From contig RFTR01000120.1 in the NCBI GenBank assembly GCA_009923345.1, positions 1 through 6,141 on the forward strand: a DNA stretch of 6,141 bases, given 5' to 3'. The position numbers and the translations under genes were made by a program. Below the pieces are notes generated by a model, which saw only the letters and a program-made list of their open reading frames with translations, had not been told where the DNA came from and ran no database searches. This DNA is from Betaproteobacteria bacterium. GTDB taxonomy: Bacteria > Pseudomonadota > Gammaproteobacteria > Burkholderiales > Burkholderiaceae_C. This document shows, piece by piece, positions 1-5,517 of this stretch. Position 1 is the stretch's first letter. Every line of letters starts with the position of its first letter.

Positions 1-1
1 C

Positions 2-1609
2 AAAGGCATTGGCTACCCCGTGATGATCAAAGCTAGTGCAGGTGGCGGTGGCAAAGGCTTGCGCGTGGCCTACAACGACAAGGAAGCACTAGAAGGCTTC
101 ACCAGTTGCCGCAATGAAGCCCGCAACAGCTTTGGCGATGACCGCGTCTTTATTGAAAAGTTTGTCGAAGAACCGCGCCACATTGAAATCCAATTGATTG
201 GTGACGCGCAAGGCCATGTGCTGTATCTGAACGAGCGCGAATGCTCGATACAACGCCGTCATCAAAAAGTGATTGAAGAGGCGCCATCGCCTTTCATCAG
301 CGACGCCACCCGCAAAGCCATGGGTGAGCAAGCCGTGGCTTTGGCGAAAGCGGTGAAATACCAAAGCGCTGGCACGGTTGAGTTTGTAGTCGGCAAAGAC
401 CAGAGTTTTTATTTCCTCGAGATGAACACCCGCTTGCAGGTGGAGCATCCTGTGACCGAGTGCATCACGGGTTTGGATTTGGTCGAATGGATGATCCGTA
501 TTGCAGCAGGTGAGCCACTCACCTTGAAGCAGGAAGATGTGCAACGCAATGGTTGGGCGATTGAGTGCCGTATCAACGCAGAAGATCCTTTCCGTAACTT
601 CCTGCCTTCCACGGGTAGGTTGGTGCGCTTCCACCCCCCAGAACCCACCATGTTCCAAGCCAATACTGAGCAATTGCTCGGTGTGCGCGTAGACACTGGC
701 GTGCAAGAGGGTGGTGAAATTCCGATGTTCTACGACTCGATGATCGCTAAGCTCATCGTGCACGGGCGTGACCGCAATGACGCCATCGCCAAAATGCGCG
801 AAGCATTGAACGCATTTGTGATTCGCGGCATCAGCTCCAACATCCCTTTCCAATCCGCCTTGCTGGCGCACCCACGCTTTGTTTCGGGTGACTTCAACAC
901 AGGCTTTATTGCCGAGCAATACGCCCACGGTTTCCGTGCGCAAGACGTGATTCACCAAGACCCAGACTTTCTGATCGCTTTGGCTGCTTTTGTGCGTCGT
1001 CGCTCTCGCGAACGCGCTGCAAGTTTGAGTGGTCAGTTACCGGGCTATGACGTAAAGGTCGGTCAGGCCTACACCATCATCACACTCGACGCCAAAGGTG
1101 ACCATCACCACACCCAAGTGGAAGTGGACGATTCGATGGGGCGCCACGGAACCGCCATCATCAAAGTCAATGGCAAAAACTATGCGATAGCCAGTGAATC
1201 GCGCATCAAGGACGTCGCCATCCAAGGCACTGTCAATGGACAACCGTTTGTTGCGCAAGTCGAACGTGGATCCTCCAAAAACCCGTTGGGACTTCAGATC
1301 CAACACAACGGCACACGCATCGACGCGATGGTGGTGTCACCCCGTATGGCTGAGTTGTACAAACTCATGCCGTTTAAAGCACCGCCAGATTTGAGCCGCT
1401 TTGTGCTGTCTCCCATGCCCGGTTTGTTGGTCGATGTGGCGGTCAAGCCTGGTCAAAAAGTGTTGGCTGGCGAGCGTGTGGCGGTGATCGAAGCTATGAA
1501 GATGGAAAACGTCTTGTTTGCATTGCAAGACGGCGTCGTCAAAAGTGTCGTGGCGGCTCAAGGCGAGTCACTGACCGTCGACCAAGTGATTGTGGAGTTT
1601 GAGGCATGA
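2..1609 (+). CDS. pccA: Propionyl-CoA/acetyl-CoA carboxylase alpha subunit (biotin carboxylase + biotin carrier), 5' end missing
   Basis: This is the biotin-containing subunit of an acyl-CoA carboxylase. It carboxylates its own biotin with ATP and bicarbonate, and a separate beta subunit transfers the carboxyl group to acyl-CoA. The reading frame is open from base 2 with no start, and the first residues (YPVMIKASAGGGGKGL) are the ATP-grasp lysine and glycine-rich loop. About 150 N-terminal residues therefore lie outside the window; the family is usually about 665-685 residues and 535 are visible. The biotin carboxylase active-site block MNTRLQVEHPVTE is at about 424-462, with the catalytic Arg at 431-433. 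A mid-region consistent with the BT domain follows. The C-terminal biotinyl domain carries EAMKM, with the biotinylated Lys at 1499-1501. The single-chain layout and the downstream VOC gene favour propionyl-CoA as substrate over AccC-type acetyl-CoA carboxylase or a methylcrotonyl or geranyl enzyme. That substrate choice is inference; the beta subunit is not in view. Confidence 0.93.
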   Translation, partial: KGIGYPVMIKASAGGGGKGLRVAYNDKEALEGFTSCRNEARNSFGDDRVFIEKFVEEPRHIEIQLIGDAQGHVLYLNERECSIQRRHQKVIEEAPSPFISDATRKAMGEQAVALAKAVKYQSAGTVEFVVGKDQSFYFLEMNTRLQVEHPVTECITGLDLVEWMIRIAAGEPLTLKQEDVQRNGWAIECRINAEDPFRNFLPSTGRLVRFHPPEPTMFQANTEQLLGVRVDTGVQEGGEIPMFYDSMIAKLIVHGRDRNDAIAKMREALNAFVIRGISSNIPFQSALLAHPRFVSGDFNTGFIAEQYAHGFRAQDVIHQDPDFLIALAAFVRRRSRERAASLSGQLPGYDVKVGQAYTIITLDAKGDHHHTQVEVDDSMGRHGTAIIKVNGKNYAIASESRIKDVAIQGTVNGQPFVAQVERGSSKNPLGLQIQHNGTRIDAMVVSPRMAELYKLMPFKAPPDLSRFVLSPMPGLLVDVAVKPGQKVLAGERVAVIEAMKMENVLFALQDGVVKSVVAAQGESLTVDQVIVEFEA

Positions 1610-2109
1610 CGTCGGGCGTAATTCAACTTCAACGTCCCTTCAAAGTGCTAGGCGTTCAGCAAATCGCTATTGGCGGACCCGATAAACATACGCTTAAAAA
1701 ACTATGGGTTGATATGTTTGGGCTCGAAGTGACGGGCACCTTCCAGAGCGAACGCGAAAACGTCGATGAAGATATTTGCGCCATGGGTGTTGGGCCTTTC
1801 AAAGTTGAAGTTGACCTGATGCAACCCATTGACCCTGAAAAAAAACCAGCTGTCCATACGACGCCCTTGAACCATATTGGCCTGTGGATAGACGATCTAC
1901 CCCAAGCGGTCGAATGGCTCACCTCTCAAGGTGTGCGCTTTGCCCCGGGCGGAATTCGTAAAGGTGCTGCTGGGTTTGACATCACCTTCTTACACCCCAA
2001 AGCCAATGAAGAATTTCCCATTGGCGGCGAGGGCGTGCTAATTGAATTAGTACAAGCACCAGTCGAGGTGGTGAAAGCTTTTAGCGCACTAGCAGCGCAG
2101 CCTGTCTAA
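1606..2109 (+). CDS. VOC-family protein, probable methylmalonyl-CoA epimerase
   Basis: This 167-residue protein has the two-module vicinal-oxygen-chelate fold. Its second half resembles methylmalonyl-CoA epimerase: LNHIGLWIDD at 88-97, a gap, then GGIRKGAAGFDITFLHPK and GVLIELVQAP near the end. The epimerase interconverts (S)- and (R)-methylmalonyl-CoA in the cytoplasm, between propionyl-CoA carboxylase and methylmalonyl-CoA mutase. Its ATG overlaps the TGA of the carboxylase gene (ATGA, 1606-1609), and a good GGAG ribosome site lies 8 bases upstream inside that gene, so the two are co-transcribed and probably translationally coupled. By hand alignment to known epimerases, the four metal-ligand positions are Gln19, Asp70, His90 and Glu147. 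The first is normally His, and the second is Gln or Glu in known enzymes. The fold is secure. Epimerase activity is inferred from context and could instead be another VOC function. Confidence 0.85.
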   Translation: MTSGVIQLQRPFKVLGVQQIAIGGPDKHTLKKLWVDMFGLEVTGTFQSERENVDEDICAMGVGPFKVEVDLMQPIDPEKKPAVHTTPLNHIGLWIDDLPQAVEWLTSQGVRFAPGGIRKGAAGFDITFLHPKANEEFPIGGEGVLIELVQAPVEVVKAFSALAAQPV

Positions 2110-2176
2110 CTATTTTTTCGCTGTTACATACAAAGCAGTGCGAAATCCGTTTGCGCAATCAATTTGAGAAGCTGGT
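2110..2176. other. Convergent intergenic gap with a weak imperfect hairpin
   Basis: These 67 bases separate two genes that end toward each other. TTTCGC at 2116-2121 can pair with GCGAAA at 2140-2145. Two further pairs extend the stem (TG 2122-2123 with CA 2136-2137) across a two-base bulge, leaving a 12-base loop. The T-run (2113-2118) lies on the wrong side for a classical plus-strand intrinsic terminator, and the minus-strand transcript has A residues after the stem. An 8-bp palindrome TTGCGCAA is at 2151-2158. A bidirectional terminator is expected here, but the sequence supports it only weakly. Confidence 0.3.
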
Positions 2177-2731
2177 TCAAGAGTCAGCTTTACGCGTGTT
2201 GGCTAGTGCTTCCAACCGCTGCTCTTCTTCTTTTTGTAAGCGTGCAAGTCTTACTGTTTTAGATTCATAACGAGCGCGCGCGACGTTGGCTAAATCTTGT
2301 GACCAAGCATGCCAGCCAGTGAGATTTGCATCGACAGGTTCAAGCGCGATGCAGTCGACAGGGCACACGGGGATACACAACTCGCAACCGGTGCAATAAG
2401 GTTCTATGACGGTGTGCATACGTTTGTTGCTACCGACAATCGCATCGGTAGGGCAGGCGTCGATACATAACGTGCAACCGATGCACCAGTCTTCATCAAT
2501 GACCGCGAGGGTACGTGGTGCCTCAATGCCGTGTTCTGGGTTGAGGTGTGCGACTGCTTTTCCAGTGATAGCAGCTAAGCGAACAATGCCTTCAGCTCCT
2601 CCAGGCGGGCATTGGTTGATAGCGGCTTCTTCGTTGGCAATGGCTTGTGCGTATTGCAAACAATTCGGGTAACCGCAACGCGTACATTGCGTTTGCGGTA
2701 GGGCGTCAAGAATGCGCTCGACCAGACTCAC
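2177..2731 (-). CDS. rsxB: RsxB/RnfB-type electron transport iron-sulfur protein lacking the membrane anchor
   Basis: This 184-residue protein is predicted to carry three 4Fe-4S clusters. The N-terminal RnfB-type cluster domain uses Cys16, Cys19, Cys24 and Cys41 (QCTRCGYPNC...CPPGG). Two ferredoxin motifs follow, Cys83/86/89/93 and Cys113/116/119/123, each C-x2-C-x2-C-x3-CP. The last 30 residues form a highly charged, probably helical tail. In RnfABCDGE/RsxABCDGE complexes this subunit passes electrons at the membrane. E. coli RsxB begins with a transmembrane segment, but here the first cluster starts 15 residues from the N-terminus and no hydrophobic segment is present, so the protein should be soluble. 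No other rnf/rsx gene is in the window. The start is GTG (2731-2729), overlapping the phaZ TGA as GTGA. The upstream bases contain no Shine-Dalgarno sequence, which suggests translation coupled to phaZ. Its electron partners cannot be told from the sequence. Confidence 0.9.
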   Translation of the reverse strand: MSLVERILDALPQTQCTRCGYPNCLQYAQAIANEEAAINQCPPGGAEGIVRLAAITGKAVAHLNPEHGIEAPRTLAVIDEDWCIGCTLCIDACPTDAIVGSNKRMHTVIEPYCTGCELCIPVCPVDCIALEPVDANLTGWHAWSQDLANVARARYESKTVRLARLQKEEEQRLEALANTRKADS

Positions 2732-4128
2732 TTGGCTGATCGAGAGGCTTTTTTGGCAGAAGCCTTAGATGGCGATGTTTTGACAGTGGCGCGTTTATTG
2801 GCAACGCTTTTAGCCGCTGCTTTTGCAAGATTGGTCTTAGTAACTTTGGCGCGAACAGGCTGAGTCTTGTTATGTTGAGCAATGAAGGCTTTGACAACGG
2901 GATACACCACATCGCGCCAACGGCGTCCGCTAAAAATACCATAGTGGCCAGCGCCTTTGACTTCCAAATGATCCATGATTTCACGCGGCAAACCGGTACA
3001 CAATTTGTGCGCGGCCTTGGTTTGGCCAGAGCCTGAGATATCGTCTAACTCACCCTCAATGGTAATCAAACCAGTATCGCGAATATCTTGGGGACGCACC
3101 AATTCCATGACACCTTCGGGTGACTTGACTTCCCATGTGCCACGGACGAGTTTGAACTCTTGGAACACCGTGTTGATGGTTTCCAAGTAATAGTCGGCAT
3201 CCATATCGAGCACCGCGTTGTACTCGTCGTAAAACTGTCGATGCGCTTCGGCATTGGTGTCATCGCCTTTAATCAAGTCTTTGAAGTAGTCGTAATGGCT
3301 CTTAAGATGACGATCTGGGTTCATCGCCACAAAACCACTGTGCTGCAAGAAGCCTGGATAGACGCGACGACCGGCGCCAGGAAAATTATCTGGCACGCGG
3401 TAAATCACATTGTTTTCAAACCAGTTGTAACTCTTGTTCATAGCCAAGTTGTTTACGGCGGTAGGGGATTTGGTCGCATCAATCGGGCCACCCATCATGG
3501 TCATGCTGAGCGGTATTTTTTCACCGCGTGAAGCCATCAAAGAAACTGCAGCCAAAACTGGCACCGTAGGTTGGCAAACACTGATGACATGGCAGTTGCC
3601 ATAGTGGTATTGCAAATAGCGGATGAACTCTTGGACATAGTTCACATAGTCGTCCAAGTGGAACTCACCCTCACTCAAAGGCACCAAACGCGCATTGCGC
3701 CAGTCAGTGATGTAGACCTTGTGCTCTTTGAGCATGGTTCTAACGGTATCGCGCAACAGTGTGGCGTAGTGGCCAGAGAGCGGAGCAACGATCAATACAA
3801 CAGGCTGGCCTTTGATCTTGGCAAGCGTCTTGGTGTCGTCAGAAAAACGCTTGAATCTGCGTAATTCGCAAAACGGTTTGTCCATCTCTATGCGTTCATG
3901 GATAGCGATTTCTACGCCATCGACATCGATGGATTTGATACCAAACTCTGGTTTTACGTAGTCTTTTCCCAGACGATAAAGCAAGTCGTAACCCGCGGAC
4001 ACGCGATGACCGAATGACGTAGTACTGATTGGAGACAAAGGATTGCTGTAGAGCTTAGCCGTAGCCAGCGCAAAATCCGCAAACGGCTCCATCAGGGTGC
4101 GTTGGGTTTCAAAAATTTTATAAAGCAT
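2728..4128 (-). CDS. phaZ: Intracellular polyhydroxyalkanoate (PHB) depolymerase with a basic C-terminal tail
   Basis: This alpha/beta-hydrolase degrades native intracellular PHA granules to 3-hydroxyacids or their oligomers. The 466-residue protein follows the Cupriavidus/Ralstonia PhaZ1 pattern along its whole catalytic part: LYSNPLSP near residue 30, PLSGHYATLLRDTVRTML at 116-133, the cysteine nucleophile in SVCQPTVP (Cys185), the MMGGPIDA motif at 211-218, and EGELDDISGSGQT followed by GHYGIFSGRRW. Asp362 and His395 complete a Cys-Asp-His triad with the same Asp-His spacing (33) as in PhaZ1. There is no signal peptide, as expected for a granule-bound cytoplasmic enzyme. PhaZ1 is about 419 residues. 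The extra length here is a tail from about residue 421 with 11 Lys, 3 Arg and no acidic residue in 46 positions. The ATG at 4128 is preceded by a modest GAGAG ribosome site (4142-4138, 9-base spacing). The 3' end overlaps rsxB by 4 bases, forming a two-gene operon. Confidence 0.95.
   Translation of the reverse strand: MLYKIFETQRTLMEPFADFALATAKLYSNPLSPISTTSFGHRVSAGYDLLYRLGKDYVKPEFGIKSIDVDGVEIAIHERIEMDKPFCELRRFKRFSDDTKTLAKIKGQPVVLIVAPLSGHYATLLRDTVRTMLKEHKVYITDWRNARLVPLSEGEFHLDDYVNYVQEFIRYLQYHYGNCHVISVCQPTVPVLAAVSLMASRGEKIPLSMTMMGGPIDATKSPTAVNNLAMNKSYNWFENNVIYRVPDNFPGAGRRVYPGFLQHSGFVAMNPDRHLKSHYDYFKDLIKGDDTNAEAHRQFYDEYNAVLDMDADYYLETINTVFQEFKLVRGTWEVKSPEGVMELVRPQDIRDTGLITIEGELDDISGSGQTKAAHKLCTGLPREIMDHLEVKGAGHYGIFSGRRWRDVVYPVVKAFIAQHNKTQPVRAKVTKTNLAKAAAKSVANKRATVKTSPSKASAKKASRSAK
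3994..4128 (-). other. PhaZ N-terminal segment supporting the chosen ATG start
   Basis: The first 45 residues (beginning MLYKIFETQR) match the start of intracellular PHB depolymerases, which begin MLY followed by a Gln-Arg-containing helix. This supports the ATG at 4128-4126 as the true start, rather than the internal Met13. Confidence 0.7.
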
Positions 4129-4182
4129 GCGAGAGTTCTCTCAAAAAGGTGCCCGTGCAATATAACAGTGCAATCAAGACGC
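4129..4182 (-). promoter_or_regulatory. Probable phaZ leader/promoter region with a GTGCAAT direct repeat
   Basis: This is most of the 76-base gap upstream of phaZ. On the minus strand a TATATT box (4164-4159) could be a -10 element, but no convincing -35 lies 16-18 bases upstream, so sigma-70 recognition is uncertain. GTGCAAT occurs twice in direct orientation (4155-4161 and 4168-4174, 13 bases apart). The -10-like box overlaps one copy, a placement that would suit a repressor operator. The ribosome site GAGAG (4142-4138) lies in a small inverted repeat, GAGAG-TT-CTCTC (4131-4142), which could pair in the mRNA. Any regulator assignment would be guesswork. Confidence 0.3.
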
Positions 4183-4206
4183 AAATTGGGGGCTGTCCCC
4201 CAATTT
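4183..4206. terminator. Perfect 10-bp hairpin at the aminotransferase stop codon (terminator or REP-like palindrome)
   Basis: AAATTGGGGG (4183-4192) and CCCCCAATTT (4197-4206) are exact reverse complements around a 4-base loop. The stem has a five-pair G:C core flanked by five A:T pairs. On the minus strand it starts inside the TAA of the aminotransferase (4207-4205), so it sits exactly where a terminator for that gene would be. The following tract contributes only the TTT of the stem itself, weaker than a typical intrinsic terminator. The symmetric form could also act on transcripts from either side, or be a solitary REP-type palindrome. Confidence 0.5.
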
Positions 4207-5404
4207 ACTGAACAACTTTGGCGATGGATGCGCAAACGTGGTCGATATTCTTGCTGTTCAAAGCTGCCACGCACATGCGCCCTGTGTCGGTGCCATACAC
4301 ACCAAACTCATTGCGCAGACGCACCATTTGGTCTTTGGTCAGGCCTGAATAACTGAACATGCCTATTTGGCGTGTGATAAAGCTCATATCTTGTTTCACG
4401 CCAGCGGCTTTCAGGCCATCGACCATTTTTTGGCGCATGGCTTTGATACGTAAGCGCATCTCGCCCAATTCTTTTTCCCACAACGCGCGCAACTCGGGGT
4501 TGCCCAAGACGGCCGCGACAACTGCACCACCATGGATAGGGGGGTTGGAATAGTTGGTACGAATGACTATTTTGAGTTGGCTCAAGACGCGGCCGCATTC
4601 TTCTTTGTCCTTACACACTACGCTCAATGCGCCTACGCGCTCGCCGTAGAGGCTGAAGCTTTTCGAGAAGGAGGTTGAGACAAAGAAGTTCAAGCCAGCA
4701 GCCACAAACTTTTGAATGACTGCGCCGTCTTCTTGTATGCCGTGACCAAAACCTTGGTAGGCCATGTCTAAGAATGCGGTGAGATTTTTGGTTTTGACCA
4801 AGTCGACTACTTTATCCCACTGCTCGGGGGTGATGTCGTAGCCCGTCGGGTTGTGACAACAAGCGTGCAATACGACCACCGTGCCTGCTGTCGAAGCATT
4901 CAATGAGGCGAGCATGCCGTCAAAGTTGATGTCTTTTTTACTGGCGTCGTAGTAAGCGTAAGTCTCTACCGTGAAGCCCGCGTTGGTGAACAAACCACGG
5001 TGGTTTTCCCAACTGGGGTCAGAAATCAACACCTTGGCCCTGGGGTTTAAGTGGCGAAGGAAATCAGCTCCGACTTTCAAACCGCCTGTGCCGCCCAAAC
5101 CCTGCACCGTGGCAACGCGGCCGGATGTGACGGGCTCTGAATCTGCGCCGAACACCAAATGCTTGACTGCGGTGTCGTATGCCGCGATGCCGTCGATTGG
5201 CAAGTAGCCGCGCGCACTGGGGTGGGACATCATGGATTTTTCGGCGGCTTGCACGCACTCAAGTAGAGGCAATTTGCCGTTGTCGTCAAAGTACACGCCC
5301 ACGCCTAGATTTACTTTGTTGGGGTTGGAGTCGGCGGCAAATTGCTCGTTGAGGCCCAAAATGGGGTCGCGGGGTGCCATTTCGACAGCGGTAAACAGTG
5401 ACAT
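4205..5404 (-). CDS. tyrB: Aspartate/aromatic amino acid aminotransferase (class I, PLP-dependent)
   Basis: This transaminase moves the amino group between an aspartate or aromatic amino acid and 2-oxoglutarate in the cytoplasm, the last step of tyrosine/phenylalanine or aspartate synthesis. The 399-residue length is normal for the family. Visible cofactor and substrate residues are Trp132 (DPSWENH), Asn185 (CCHNPTG), Asp213 and Tyr216 (DMAYQGF), the PLP-binding Lys248 (STSFSKSFSLYGERVG), Arg282 (IRTNYSNPP) and Arg376 (GRMCVAAL). The NYSNPP segment resembles AspC and the GRMCVAALN segment resembles TyrB, so the symbol is a best guess between tyrB and aspC. The ATG at 5404 has a clear AAGGA ribosome site (5415-5411) six bases upstream. 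The gene is divergent from uvrB and is followed by a strong hairpin. No active-site residue appears to be missing. Confidence 0.95.
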   Translation of the reverse strand: MSLFTAVEMAPRDPILGLNEQFAADSNPNKVNLGVGVYFDDNGKLPLLECVQAAEKSMMSHPSARGYLPIDGIAAYDTAVKHLVFGADSEPVTSGRVATVQGLGGTGGLKVGADFLRHLNPRAKVLISDPSWENHRGLFTNAGFTVETYAYYDASKKDINFDGMLASLNASTAGTVVVLHACCHNPTGYDITPEQWDKVVDLVKTKNLTAFLDMAYQGFGHGIQEDGAVIQKFVAAGLNFFVSTSFSKSFSLYGERVGALSVVCKDKEECGRVLSQLKIVIRTNYSNPPIHGGAVVAAVLGNPELRALWEKELGEMRLRIKAMRQKMVDGLKAAGVKQDMSFITRQIGMFSYSGLTKDQMVRLRNEFGVYGTDTGRMCVAALNSKNIDHVCASIAKVVQ

Positions 5405-5517
5405 CGTCAGTCCTTGATGGGAGGTAAATCGGGAGGTTTCGGCGAAAGGCGGGCAGTCTGAGGTAGGCTTACGCGTTTTCCCTATATTTTAAACGCCTGC
5501 AGGGCACGCTTTTGAGC
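5405..5517. promoter_or_regulatory. Divergent promoter region between the aminotransferase gene and uvrB
   Basis: Both genes must be started from these 113 bases or from just inside them. The only AT-rich stretch is TATATTTTAAA (5483-5493). Its plus-strand TATATT could be a -10 for uvrB, and its minus-strand TAAAAT could be a -10 for the aminotransferase. No good -35 hexamer is placed correctly for either. No LexA box (CTGT-N8-ACAG) is present, so SOS control of uvrB is not supported here. Confidence 0.35.

Noticed and set aside
89..958. A 289-codon open frame on the minus strand, antisense to the carboxylase gene
   Set aside because: It lies wholly inside a strongly conserved coding region on the other strand, and its translation shows no recognisable domain. 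It is explained as a codon-usage shadow.
2111..2146. A strong intrinsic terminator between the convergent genes
   Set aside because: The stem is imperfect, the loop is long, and the T-run is on the wrong side for either transcript. It is kept only as a weak hairpin within the gap entry.
3160..3531. A 123-codon plus-strand open frame antisense to phaZ
   Set aside because: phaZ is conserved through this whole stretch, and the antisense translation has no recognisable motif.
5419..5437. Two GGGAGGT copies 12 bases apart upstream of the aminotransferase
   Set aside because: The copies are short and purine-rich, and the minus-strand version (ACCTCCC) is not a ribosome site. They are likely chance.
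5512..5514. TTG as the uvrB start, better spaced from AGGG at 5501-5504
   Set aside because: An ATG follows two codons later and is the more likely start. A rare TTG start is not needed.
5405..5517. Possible SOS (LexA) control of uvrB
   Set aside because: No CTGT-N8-ACAG palindrome or close variant was found in the spacer.
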